From NCBI GenBank assembly GCA_026988735.1, contig JALSKR010000140.1, positions 1 through 15,375 on the forward strand: a stretch of 15,375 bases of DNA, given 5' to 3'. The notes under the pieces are model-generated. The model did no database searches. It worked only from the letters and a program-made list of their open reading frames with translations, and had not been told where the DNA came from. Made by a program: the position numbers and the translations under genes. Source of the stretch: Sulfurimonas sp. (GTDB taxonomy: Bacteria; Campylobacterota; Campylobacteria; Campylobacterales; Sulfurimonadaceae). This document shows positions 1-8,036 of this stretch, piece after piece (position 1 is the stretch's first letter; every line of letters begins with the position of its first letter).

Positions 1-1529
1 TCCATACACTGTGCTGTTTGATATGCCCGTCCGACACCATTTCCGTAGCCGATAAAAAGTATATCACTCTTTGCAGTCTGCAAAAGCTGAGATTTTCCAA
101 GTTCAAAAGGTGCAGATTCGGGTAAATTAGTTGCTATAAAAGAACCCCTTGGATAACGCAAAGAACACGGATGTTCATATTTGGCAGCAAAACCCATTGC
201 CTGATGAAAACTCTTCTCATCTCTTGGTGCAAAAAGTGTCATATTAGGAATAGCCCGCAGATAACTGACATCAAACACACCCTGGTGAGTTTCTCCGTCT
301 TCTCCGACAATTCCGGCACGGTCAAGTGCAAAAACAACCGGTAAATCCATCAGACAGGTGTCGTGAATAACCTGATCATAGGCCCGTTGTAAAAATGTAG
401 AATAAATACTGCAAAAAGGTTTGAAACCTTCTTTTGCCAGGGCTGCCATAGAGGTCACGGCATGTTGTTCTGCAATAGCCACATCCCAAAAACGTGTCGG
501 ATATTTTTCTATCAATGCACTTAAACCTGTACCACTGGGCATTGCTGCTGTGACACCGACAATCTTTTCATTTTTTTCACACAAAGAAAGAAGAGACTCG
601 GTATATATTTGTGTAGCGCTTTTGCTTGCGGTTTTTTTGGCAGAACTTCCACTTAAAAGGTCAAACGGACCGACACCATGCCATTTTTCCTCTTTGCCTT
701 CCGCGATTTCATACCCTTTTCCTTTAAGCGTCTGTGCATGAATTATAACCGGTTCATTGAGTTTTCTGGCTGTTTTCATAATATCTACAAGTTGTGCAAT
801 ATTATGTCCGTCTACAGGACCAATGTAATTGATTCCCATCTCTTCAAAAAGTATCCCCGGAGTAATAAGCTTCAAAGACTCTTCCATGCGCTTTGCGATA
901 TATCTGGCTCCATCACCAAAGTTATCTACAAAACTCTCCGTATTTCTTTTAAATCTTTGGTAAAAAGGAGATGCCATGGCAGAACTGAGCATTCTGCTGA
1001 TTGCACCGATGGGTTTGGCTATACTCATCTCATTATCATTTAAAATAATAATCATCGAATACTTTCTCTCACCCAACTCATTTAGCGCCTCATACACCAT
1101 ACCTGCAGTCATAGAACCGTCACCGATAAGCACTACGGGAATACGTTCATTTTGCTCACCCTTGAGAGCTATGGCTTTTGCAGCCCCGACACCTAAAGAT
1201 ATTGAAGTCGAACTGTGTCCTGCCACAAAATAATCATCACTGCTTTCGCTTGGTTTGGTATAACCGCATATTCCGTTAAACTGTCGGAGAGTGTCAAATT
1301 CTTCCCATCGCCCTGTAAGCAGTTTGTGGGCATAAGCCTGATGTGATACATCAAAAATAAAAGGATCTTTTTGAGAATCAAATACTTTATGCATTGCTAC
1401 AATTATCTCTGTAGCGCCGAGAGTAGAACTTAAATGTCCACCGTTTTTGCTTACAACCTCTAAAATTCTTTTTCTGATATCTTCACTGAGAGCCTCAAGC
1501 TCTTTAATACTTTTCTCTTTTATATTCAT
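1..1529 (-). CDS. dxs: 1-deoxy-D-xylulose-5-phosphate synthase, 3' end cut by window edge
   Basis: This enzyme condenses pyruvate and glyceraldehyde 3-phosphate with thiamine diphosphate (TPP) in the first step of the MEP isoprenoid pathway; it is cytoplasmic. I translated 509 codons by hand from the ATG at 1529 without a stop; the family is usually about 600-640 residues, so roughly 100 C-terminal residues lie outside the window. Visible motifs are His32 in HLSS, the TPP/metal motif GDGSMTAG at 136-143 followed by LNDNE at 163-167, GPVDGHN at 237-243, the catalytic Glu354 in AIAEQHAVT, and GEDGETHQGVFD at 409-420. The order is the TPP-binding domain, the pyrimidine-binding transketolase domain (from about 304), then the start of the C-terminal domain. 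The start lies 1 nt after the fliH stop, so the gene is probably co-transcribed and translationally coupled with the flagellar genes. The reading frame is intact throughout. Confidence 0.97.
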   Translation of the reverse strand, partial: MNIKEKSIKELEALSEDIRKRILEVVSKNGGHLSSTLGATEIIVAMHKVFDSQKDPFIFDVSHQAYAHKLLTGRWEEFDTLRQFNGICGYTKPSESSDDYFVAGHSSTSISLGVGAAKAIALKGEQNERIPVVLIGDGSMTAGMVYEALNELGERKYSMIIILNDNEMSIAKPIGAISRMLSSAMASPFYQRFKRNTESFVDNFGDGARYIAKRMEESLKLITPGILFEEMGINYIGPVDGHNIAQLVDIMKTARKLNEPVIIHAQTLKGKGYEIAEGKEEKWHGVGPFDLLSGSSAKKTASKSATQIYTESLLSLCEKNEKIVGVTAAMPSGTGLSALIEKYPTRFWDVAIAEQHAVTSMAALAKEGFKPFCSIYSTFLQRAYDQVIHDTCLMDLPVVFALDRAGIVGEDGETHQGVFDVSYLRAIPNMTLFAPRDEKSFHQAMGFAAKYEHPCSLRYPRGSFIATNLPESAPFELGKSQLLQTAKSDILFIGYGNGVGRAYQTAQCM

Positions 1530-1530
1530 T

Positions 1531-2310
1531 CTACTCACTTAAAGCTGCCTTTTTTACTCTCTCAAATCTTTTTGATATTTGTGCATCAATATTACCTGCA
1601 TCACTCAAAACTATAACACCGCCTTCACTTACTGCACTTTCAGGCAGAACTTCCACATGTTCAAGTTTTGTAAAATGTTGTGCAATAGCGCTGTGATCTT
1701 TTGGATTTACCTTCAATGTTATTTTAGAAGCACTTTGCAATTCCTGTATTAACTCATCACTGAGTTTTTTAGCGATCTGTGAAGAGTTTTCACTTACTTC
1801 AACCTGTACAACCTCTTTTGCAATGTCTATAGCCGCATGCAGCAATTCGTTTTTTATGCCTTCTAAAGCTTTTTCAAATTCACTTGCGCTCTCTTCAAGT
1901 TTTTGTATGGAATTTGTCAAAAGCTCCAGTTTGCTGCGCAGTGTTTTGTCAATCTCTTCTCTGGCTTTTGCCTCTCCAGCCTTCAGCCCTTCGGCAAAAG
2001 CCTCTTCCTTGGCTCTTTTCAGTTCTTCTTGAAACTCTTCTTCTTTGGCTTCGAGTCTCATTTGCAATTTTATAAAGTTTGATGACATTTCATCTGTTTT
2101 TTTCATTAAAGACTCTATAAGTGAATCTTTTGAACTCGTACTCAAAGCACTCGAATCAACATCCGATGCTCTTGCTTTTGGATTGTCTTCTTGTGTAAAT
2201 ACTTTATTTTCTTTTTTTTGCTCTTCTTTTGAACCTATTGCGATAACTTTAAAACTGTATTTTTGCACATTATGCTCATTAATGTCATTTTCAGATATTA
2301 TAGTTGCCAT
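1531..2310 (-). CDS. fliH: Flagellar assembly protein FliH
   Basis: FliH is the cytoplasmic stator-like regulator of the flagellar type III export ATPase FliI. The 259-residue product has a low-complexity polar N-terminus (about 1-65). A long charged, Glu/Lys/Ala-rich coiled-coil region follows (about 75-155), including a Gly-spaced stretch AEGLKAGEAKA (107-117) of the kind seen in FliH helix-packing segments. The C-terminal globular part (about 155-259) ends in the typical SEGGVIVLSDAGNIDAQI block (228-245). The family is poorly conserved at the N-terminus, so identity rests on the C-terminal block, the overall architecture and the position directly after fliF and fliG. The start lies 3 nt after the fliG stop. 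No fliI is in the window. Confidence 0.93.
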   Translation of the reverse strand: MATIISENDINEHNVQKYSFKVIAIGSKEEQKKENKVFTQEDNPKARASDVDSSALSTSSKDSLIESLMKKTDEMSSNFIKLQMRLEAKEEEFQEELKRAKEEAFAEGLKAGEAKAREEIDKTLRSKLELLTNSIQKLEESASEFEKALEGIKNELLHAAIDIAKEVVQVEVSENSSQIAKKLSDELIQELQSASKITLKVNPKDHSAIAQHFTKLEHVEVLPESAVSEGGVIVLSDAGNIDAQISKRFERVKKAALSE

Positions 2311-2313
2311 TTT

Positions 2314-3342
2314 TTACTCTATCATCTCTTCGCTGGAGCCCATTTGGATAGTTCCCGCTTCAGCTAACTGATTAACCACTTCAACGATTTTTCTCTGAGC
2401 GGTTTCAACATCTTTCATTTTAACTGCTCCAAGGAACTGCATCTCTTCTTCAAAGGCTTCACGAGCCCGCTCACTCATTGCAGAGAAAAACTTCTCTTTT
2501 AACTCTTCCGGAGCAGATTTGAGTGCCAGCATAAGTTCTGCTTTGTCTATAGCTTTTAAAACTTCAGCTATTGAAGTTTTGTCCAATGTAGCAATATCAT
2601 CAAAAGTAAACATCATCTCTTTAATCTGTGTCGCCAACTCTTCATCAACCTGTTCAATATTTGCCAAAGTTGCTTTAGAACTTTTTGCACCAAGACGGTT
2701 AAAGATGTCTGCCACCGCGCGCGGTCCACCTACTTCAACTTTATAAGAGGCAAGTGATTCAAGTTTTGACTCAAGTACTGCAGAAACCCGTTTAATAACA
2801 GAAGGAGAGATGTCTCCGAGTTTTGCCATACGCATCGCAACTTCACTTCGCAAATCATCCGGAAAATACTGCAGTGTATCAGCAGCCTCTGTAGGATCCA
2901 TGTGTGCCAAAATCAAAGCAATAGTCTGTGGATGTTCATTGATAATAAAATCGGAAAGCTGTTGCGGCTTGATTTTTGACAGGTAGGCAAAATTTTGTGT
3001 GTTTTGCATACTTTTTGAGAGTTTGTCTAAAATCTTTTTTGCCTCTTCTTCGCCAAGTGTTCGATACAACAGTTCTCTTGCATACTCCATACCGCCTGAA
3101 GTCATATACTGACCGGACTGGAATATTGCATGAAACTCTTCTAAAACAGCGGTTGCAATTGCCTTGTCAATTGTTTTATTTGTCGCAATATATTTTGATA
3201 TTTCAGTGATAGCCTCAACCCCCATATTTGAAAAGATTGCTGCCGTTGCATCTTCGCCTAACTGCAGTAACAGTATAGCAATTCTTTCTGCCATACTCAT
3301 TTCATCAAATAACGCTTGTTGTTGCTGTGTTAAATTAGCCAT
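2314..3342 (-). CDS. fliG: Flagellar motor switch/rotor protein FliG
   Basis: FliG sits on the cytoplasmic face of the MS ring and links FliF to FliM; its C-terminal domain receives torque from the MotA stator. At 342 residues it has normal family length. The middle domain carries the conserved EHPQT motif (136-140), and the hinge region has MFTF (244-247). Aligning the C-terminal domain by eye with E. coli FliG places the torque charges at Lys275, Arg292, Glu299, Glu300 and Lys308. These match E. coli Lys264, Arg281, Asp288, Asp289 and Arg297, so charge is kept although three residues are replaced by same-charge ones. The N-terminal domain (about 1-100), which binds the FliF tail, is present. 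The gene starts 2 nt after the fliF stop. Confidence 0.97.
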   Translation of the reverse strand: MANLTQQQQALFDEMSMAERIAILLLQLGEDATAAIFSNMGVEAITEISKYIATNKTIDKAIATAVLEEFHAIFQSGQYMTSGGMEYARELLYRTLGEEEAKKILDKLSKSMQNTQNFAYLSKIKPQQLSDFIINEHPQTIALILAHMDPTEAADTLQYFPDDLRSEVAMRMAKLGDISPSVIKRVSAVLESKLESLASYKVEVGGPRAVADIFNRLGAKSSKATLANIEQVDEELATQIKEMMFTFDDIATLDKTSIAEVLKAIDKAELMLALKSAPEELKEKFFSAMSERAREAFEEEMQFLGAVKMKDVETAQRKIVEVVNQLAEAGTIQMGSSEEMIE

Positions 3343-3344
3343 AC

Positions 3345-5054
3345 TTATTTCTTCTCTTTGGATGGAATTTCAGCTTCTTCACTCAAAAGAGCCTCAAGTA
3401 AAGAAGCCACTTCTTCTGGTGTCTCTTCAGCCATTGTTTTTACTTTTTCCAAAATAACTTCATGTTTGAGGTCATCTTCGCTAAAGTTACTTCCCATACC
3501 AAGTTGCTCTTCAACTTTTTTACGCATTTTCTGTACTTTTTCTACCAAATCATCACCTTCTTCTTCATCTAGCTCAAGTGAAGGCGCAACAAGTTCTTCT
3601 TCTTCTTTTGACACTTCAAGCATCTTATCTGCAAACGGAGCAATAACTTTTTTGTACAGAATAAACAACAGGATAAACACAAACAGATACTTCAGCAAAC
3701 CGGAAAACGGAGCCAAATATGTTTCACTGAATGCGATGGCTTTATTGACTCCCTGAGCACCTTTACTTGCAGACGCTCTTTCAAACTGCAAATTTTGTAC
3801 ACTGATTTGGTCCCCTCTTTTGGGGTCAATACCGATAGAACGACTGGCAAGAGAGGTTAAGGCATTTATGTCCGCAGCATCCAAAGGCACATACTCCATC
3901 TCATCAGTAGGATTCCCATCTTTGTCCAGTTTTGGTTTGTATTTTCCGTCAACAACAACGGCAGCCGTTATCCTTTTAATTCTTGCAAACTGGCTCTTTG
4001 TAGTGCTGACTGTTTTTCCGACTTCATAATTCGTCGTACCGGAGTTTTTTGAATACTTCTCTACCATTTTATTTGATGCAAGTCCCTGTACCGGACCAAT
4101 GTTACTCACAGTTCCCGGAACTCCTCCGACTTCTTTTGGTGCACTTCCTTCTCTTTTTTCTTCATTAACCTGTTCACTTCGTACAACATTTTCAGGATCA
4201 TATTTTTCGGAGGTAGAGTTTTTTTGCGAAAAATCAAATTCTATGGTTACCTGTGCCACAACCTTGTCACTGCCGCCTACAAAGGGTGCGATTACGTCAA
4301 TGATTTTTTCCTGCTTTTTTTTCTCTTCTTTTATTTTATATTTTTGCTGGGCAATGGAGAGTTCACTCATCTGTGCCATTTCATCGTTATCACCAAGCGT
4401 TACGCCATCACTGTCAATCAGCATTACATTAGAAGGTTTTAATTTGGGTACAGCTGCTGCGACAAGATTTTTAATTCCTCTTATTTGTTTGGAAGTAAGC
4501 ATCCTTCCCTCAACCAGTTGTACCATTACAGAAGCTGTCGGGTCAACCTGCTTGGATACAAAGAGCGTCTCTTTTGGAAGAGCAAGACTCACTGTTGCCT
4601 GTTCTACAGGGGAAAGCGCACTGATAGTACGGGAAAGTTCTCCTTCCAATGCACGCAGATGCTTGATTTTTTGATCAAAGCTTGTAGCACCGAATTCTTG
4701 TTTGTCAAAAAGTTCAAAGCCTACACCTCTGTTTTTTGGAATACCCAAAGAAGCAATAGAAATTCTCTCTTTATACACAATATCACGAGGTACTTTAATA
4801 ACATTGTTTGCTTCAATTTTATAAGGAATATTATCTTTATCAAGCTGTTCTACAACTTTTGCAGCTTCTGAAGGTGTCAGGGAGTCAAAAAGTACTTCAT
4901 ATCTGTCAAGTGAAGTTTTTTTGGCAGTAAAAACAACCAAAAAAATCAAAAAAGCAACAATACCTATCACAGCAGCTGCGATAATCATTTTTTGCTGTTT
5001 TGTAAGTTTTGCATACAAAACTGATAATTGCGAAAAAAGTACTTTAAAATCCAT
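3345..5054 (-). CDS. fliF: Flagellar MS-ring protein FliF
   Basis: FliF forms the inner-membrane MS ring on which the flagellar rotor and export gate are built. The product is 569 residues from the ATG at 5054. It has a first membrane segment at about 23-44, a large periplasmic region of ring-building domains, a second membrane segment at about 449-467, and a roughly 100-residue cytoplasmic tail. The tail holds an acidic stretch and ends in a TPEEVASLLEALL-like helix, the usual FliG-binding site. A TTG codon at 5057 directly precedes the ATG and would add one residue. I prefer the ATG because the Shine-Dalgarno core GGGA (5060-5063) then lies 5 nt upstream rather than 2. The 16-19 nt gap to hisC shows no promoter that I recognise, so the flagellar genes probably depend on transcription from upstream. 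Confidence 0.96.
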   Translation of the reverse strand: MDFKVLFSQLSVLYAKLTKQQKMIIAAAVIGIVAFLIFLVVFTAKKTSLDRYEVLFDSLTPSEAAKVVEQLDKDNIPYKIEANNVIKVPRDIVYKERISIASLGIPKNRGVGFELFDKQEFGATSFDQKIKHLRALEGELSRTISALSPVEQATVSLALPKETLFVSKQVDPTASVMVQLVEGRMLTSKQIRGIKNLVAAAVPKLKPSNVMLIDSDGVTLGDNDEMAQMSELSIAQQKYKIKEEKKKQEKIIDVIAPFVGGSDKVVAQVTIEFDFSQKNSTSEKYDPENVVRSEQVNEEKREGSAPKEVGGVPGTVSNIGPVQGLASNKMVEKYSKNSGTTNYEVGKTVSTTKSQFARIKRITAAVVVDGKYKPKLDKDGNPTDEMEYVPLDAADINALTSLASRSIGIDPKRGDQISVQNLQFERASASKGAQGVNKAIAFSETYLAPFSGLLKYLFVFILLFILYKKVIAPFADKMLEVSKEEEELVAPSLELDEEEGDDLVEKVQKMRKKVEEQLGMGSNFSEDDLKHEVILEKVKTMAEETPEEVASLLEALLSEEAEIPSKEKK

Positions 5055-5073
5055 CAACTTCCCATCTTAAATT

Positions 5074-6168
5074 TTATAATAATAGTGATGCAAGTTCAAA
5101 AAAACGGCTGTTTTGCTCTTTTGTTCCGACAGTTACACGAATTGCATTCAATCCATAACCACTTAAATCCCGTACTATCATTCCTTTACGCAATAAAGCA
5201 TTAGAAATTTCTGTCGAATTTTGTGTGTTATTTAGGCATAAAGTAACAAAGTTTGTATAACTCTCTATTATATCTATTTTTTGCTCATTTGCAAACTCTT
5301 CATACCGTTTCATCTCTTGGAAATTTAAAGCGATACAATTATTTACAAATTCCTCATCTTCAAGTGCAACACTGGCAGCTTCAAGTGACAATGTAGTTAT
5401 GTTAAAAGGCGGTCTCAGTTTATACAGTTCTTTTATAATATTTTCTGACGAAACACCATACCCTACACGCATGCCTCCAAGTCCGTAGGCTTTTGAAAAA
5501 GTACCCAGATAAATGACATTTTCAAATTTTTCAATCAACTCTAGAGGCATGATTTTTTTGCTTTCATCTTTATATGCAGCATACTCCATATAGGCACCAT
5601 CTACAACAACCAAAGTATCATTGTCAATTTTTTCTATAAAATCCATCAATTTATCTGCATCTATTGCATCCCCTGTCGGGTTATTCGGCGTGCACAAAAA
5701 AATTATCGCAGGATTTGTCTCTTTGTAAAGCGCATAAAACTCATCCAAATTATGTTCCTGTGATGCAGTTCTTACAATCTCTGCCCCGACATGTTTTGCA
5801 TAAATCTCATACATTGCAAAGGTCACACTGTTTATCAGTATTTTGGAATTTTCGTCAGCTTTTGCATGCATTATAAATTCTATAACCTGATCACTGCCAC
5901 TGCCGATAATAAGATTTTCGTGTTCTATTGCATATTTTTTTGTTAATGCATTTTTGAGTTTCAGCATACTGTCATCAGGGTAAAGTGCCATATTTGGTAT
6001 AATTTTTGCCACTGCACCCTGTACTACAGGTGAACATCCGTACGGGTTTTCATTTGACGCAAGTTTTACAATGTCTTTTGGTTTTATACCGAATTCACGC
6101 ACGACCAGTTCTATAGGCTTACCCGCTTCATAGGTCTGAATATTTTCTAGTTTTTTGTTAAATTTCAC
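5074..6168 (-). CDS. hisC: Histidinol-phosphate aminotransferase
   Basis: This fold-type I enzyme uses pyridoxal phosphate (PLP) to transaminate imidazole-acetol phosphate with glutamate in histidine synthesis; many members also accept phenylpyruvate or other aromatic keto acids. The 364-residue product shows the substrate-region motif LASNENPYG (37-45), PNNPTG (161-166), Asp190 and Tyr193 in [10 protein letters not shown], the PLP lysine Lys226 in [11 protein letters not shown], and the conserved Arg234. The start is GTG at 6168. It overlaps the pheA stop by 4 nt (GTGA), which indicates translational coupling. Standing directly after pheA, it could also supply the last transamination to phenylalanine; that is an inference from broad specificity in the family. 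No other his gene is present. Confidence 0.93.
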   Translation of the reverse strand: MKFNKKLENIQTYEAGKPIELVVREFGIKPKDIVKLASNENPYGCSPVVQGAVAKIIPNMALYPDDSMLKLKNALTKKYAIEHENLIIGSGSDQVIEFIMHAKADENSKILINSVTFAMYEIYAKHVGAEIVRTASQEHNLDEFYALYKETNPAIIFLCTPNNPTGDAIDADKLMDFIEKIDNDTLVVVDGAYMEYAAYKDESKKIMPLELIEKFENVIYLGTFSKAYGLGGMRVGYGVSSENIIKELYKLRPPFNITTLSLEAASVALEDEEFVNNCIALNFQEMKRYEEFANEQKIDIIESYTNFVTLCLNNTQNSTEISNALLRKGMIVRDLSGYGLNAIRVTVGTKEQNSRFFELASLLL

Positions 6169-7247
6169 TCTTCACCCTTTACATAACTTCCAAGCCATGT
6201 TAGTTCATTTTTATGTTTTTGTATGACTTTTTGTATCTTTTTTTCATCTATATGTCCGTAAAAATCTATGTAAAACCAGTAGCCAAAACCACCTTTGTCT
6301 CTTGAAGGACGAGACTCGATTTTTGAAAGATTTATCTTCTCTTCTTCAAAATCCTGTAAAAAACGCACCAGAGAACCAGCCTCAACAGCGTCTTTCAAAC
6401 GTACAAGTATCGAAGTTTTATCATTCTCACTGATCGCATTTTTAAAATCACTTAAAATGACGAAACGCGTTGTATTGTCTATGGCATCTTCAATGTTTTC
6501 AAACAGAGTCGGAAGTCCATACAGTTTTGCTGCAATATGAGAACATATTGCAGCAGAATTTGGCTCTTTTGCAGCAAGTATAGCCGCTTTTGCAGTCGAT
6601 TCTACCGGAATCAGTTCCACATTAATAAGTCCATGTTCACTCAAAAATTCCCGACACTGTCCAAACCCTTTGTCTTTTGAATAGATTTTTGTAATATCCT
6701 CAAGTTTTTCAACTTTTGTTGCAAAAGACATATGAATCGGCATATAAAGTTCTGCAACAATTTTCATAGAACTTTTGGCAAGCAGATCAAGTGTTTCTCC
6801 GACAATTCCGTCGCGGGAATTTTCAATAGGCACAACTCCAAACTTTGCACGGCCAGCTTCAAGTGTTTTAAATACCGAAGCGATAGAGTTTAAAGAAAGA
6901 TAATCGCTCATAGCCCCAAAACGACTCTCTGCCGCCTGATGCGTAAAACTTCCCTCAGGCCCCAAATAAGCAATACGCTCTGGCAGTTCCAAATTTCTTG
7001 CCACTGCAAAAATTTCTAAAAATATTGCCTCTATTGCACTTTTGTTCAGTAGTCCACCCTCTTTTTGATTTAAAGAAACCAGTCTGTCAATAATCGCTTT
7101 TTCACGCTCAGGTCTATAGATAGCACCGCCAGTCTCTTTTTTAATTTCTCCGACTCTTTCTACCACTTTCATACGTTTGTTGAGGAGTGTGAGCATCTCA
7201 TTGTCTATTGCATCTATTGCTTCTCTGCAGTCATCTAAAGTTTTCAT
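6165..7247 (-). CDS. pheA: Bifunctional chorismate mutase / prephenate dehydratase (P-protein)
   Basis: The protein converts chorismate to prephenate and then to phenylpyruvate, the committed route to phenylalanine. The 360 residues hold three domains. The first is an AroQ-type chorismate mutase (about 1-85), where Arg8, Arg25, Lys36 and Arg48 line up with known active-site residues of the E. coli enzyme. The second is a prephenate dehydratase (about 91-265) opening with [16 protein letters not shown] and containing the catalytic TTRF (259-262). The third is a C-terminal ACT domain (about 277-350) with ESRPS (311-315), the site of phenylalanine feedback. The usual GAL motif at the start of the ACT domain reads GSL (291-293). 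The start is ATG at 7247, sharing one base with the stop of the preceding HAD gene (TAATG), with Shine-Dalgarno GGAG at 7253-7256, 5 nt upstream. Confidence 0.96.
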   Translation of the reverse strand: MKTLDDCREAIDAIDNEMLTLLNKRMKVVERVGEIKKETGGAIYRPEREKAIIDRLVSLNQKEGGLLNKSAIEAIFLEIFAVARNLELPERIAYLGPEGSFTHQAAESRFGAMSDYLSLNSIASVFKTLEAGRAKFGVVPIENSRDGIVGETLDLLAKSSMKIVAELYMPIHMSFATKVEKLEDITKIYSKDKGFGQCREFLSEHGLINVELIPVESTAKAAILAAKEPNSAAICSHIAAKLYGLPTLFENIEDAIDNTTRFVILSDFKNAISENDKTSILVRLKDAVEAGSLVRFLQDFEEEKINLSKIESRPSRDKGGFGYWFYIDFYGHIDEKKIQKVIQKHKNELTWLGSYVKGEE

Positions 7248-8035
7248 TATTGCTCCATTTTGTGCCGGATGAGAATATCTTGCATATTTTTATATATATA
7301 ATCAGGTTTGTACGTTTCTTCTAAAAAAGGAACAATTTCATCAGCACTTTTATATTTTCCGCTTGTTACAAAGATTGTTTTCATTCCAAGCTCTTTTGCT
7401 CCGCCCAAATCACCTTTGACATCATCACTTATAATAGTTATATCTTGAAAATCAGCAGCAGGATTTTGTTTTTTAATTCTTCTGAGTGCTTCATTGTAAA
7501 ATGCCTGACTCGGTTTGCCTACAACATCGTAAGAACAGCTTGTCGCAAATTCAAGCATTTTCAAAATTGCACCGACACCGGGGTAACGCTTATTGTTTTT
7601 TGCATAAACAGATGTCTCATGCATACCGACAAGTTGCGCACCATCAAGTAAAAAATCTATCATTTGTGCATATTCATCCGCACTGAAATTCTCTTTTATG
7701 GCAATCAGTACTGTTTTTGGATGTGCATAATCAAGCGTATATCCCATGCTTTGCAGTGTCTGTAAAAACTCTTGTGCACCATATGCTGCCACAGCTTCTT
7801 TTTCGACACAAGATTCCAGAAGCATTAAAGGGTCAAGGTACTTTGTCGCGTCAAACGCAAAACCCAGTTTGTTTAGATAGTCCAAAAAATCCTGTGATGC
7901 TTTTTTTGTATTATTTGTTATAATCATATAAGGAATATGCTCACGATTAAGCATTTGTATAAACTCCCTGCTCCCGTCTATTGGAGATTTGTCTTCATCA
8001 CTGATAAGGGTTCCCTGAACATCTACAAAATACAT
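7247..8035 (-). CDS. HAD-superfamily IIA hydrolase-like protein with Gln in motif I
   Basis: This 262-residue protein has the class IIA haloacid dehalogenase (HAD) layout shared with NagD-like and 4-nitrophenyl phosphatase-like proteins. Motif II is Thr40 in IITNNT, motif III is Lys174 in VVGKPSQAFY, and motif IV is SDDVKGDLGGA (203-213) with Asp204, Asp205 and Asp209. A large cap region lies between motifs II and III. Motif I reads FVDVQGTL: the nucleophile Asp5 is present, but the usual general acid/base Asp two residues later is Gln7. In most HAD phosphatases that position is Asp, so ordinary phosphatase activity may be reduced or altered. The substrate is unknown. The gene starts 1 nt after the lysA stop and runs into pheA by one base. 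In C. jejuni the equivalent position (Cj0315) holds a HAD hydrolase, from memory. Confidence 0.9.
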   Translation of the reverse strand: MYFVDVQGTLISDEDKSPIDGSREFIQMLNREHIPYMIITNNTKKASQDFLDYLNKLGFAFDATKYLDPLMLLESCVEKEAVAAYGAQEFLQTLQSMGYTLDYAHPKTVLIAIKENFSADEYAQMIDFLLDGAQLVGMHETSVYAKNNKRYPGVGAILKMLEFATSCSYDVVGKPSQAFYNEALRRIKKQNPAADFQDITIISDDVKGDLGGAKELGMKTIFVTSGKYKSADEIVPFLEETYKPDYIYKNMQDILIRHKMEQ

Positions 8036-8036
8036 T

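Noticed and set aside
421..1381. Open frames of 62-121 codons on both strands in the region covering dxs
   Set aside because: All are out of frame with the continuous dxs translation, which has every family motif. They are shadows of that gene.
4099..4674. 191-codon open frame on the plus strand
   Set aside because: It lies wholly antisense to fliF, a well-supported gene, and its Ser/Leu-rich product looks like a mirror of the coding strand. No recognisable domain or start signal.
5055..5073. Possible sigma-54 promoter before fliF
   Set aside because: No GGC-to-TTGC pattern with correct spacing is present in the short gap.
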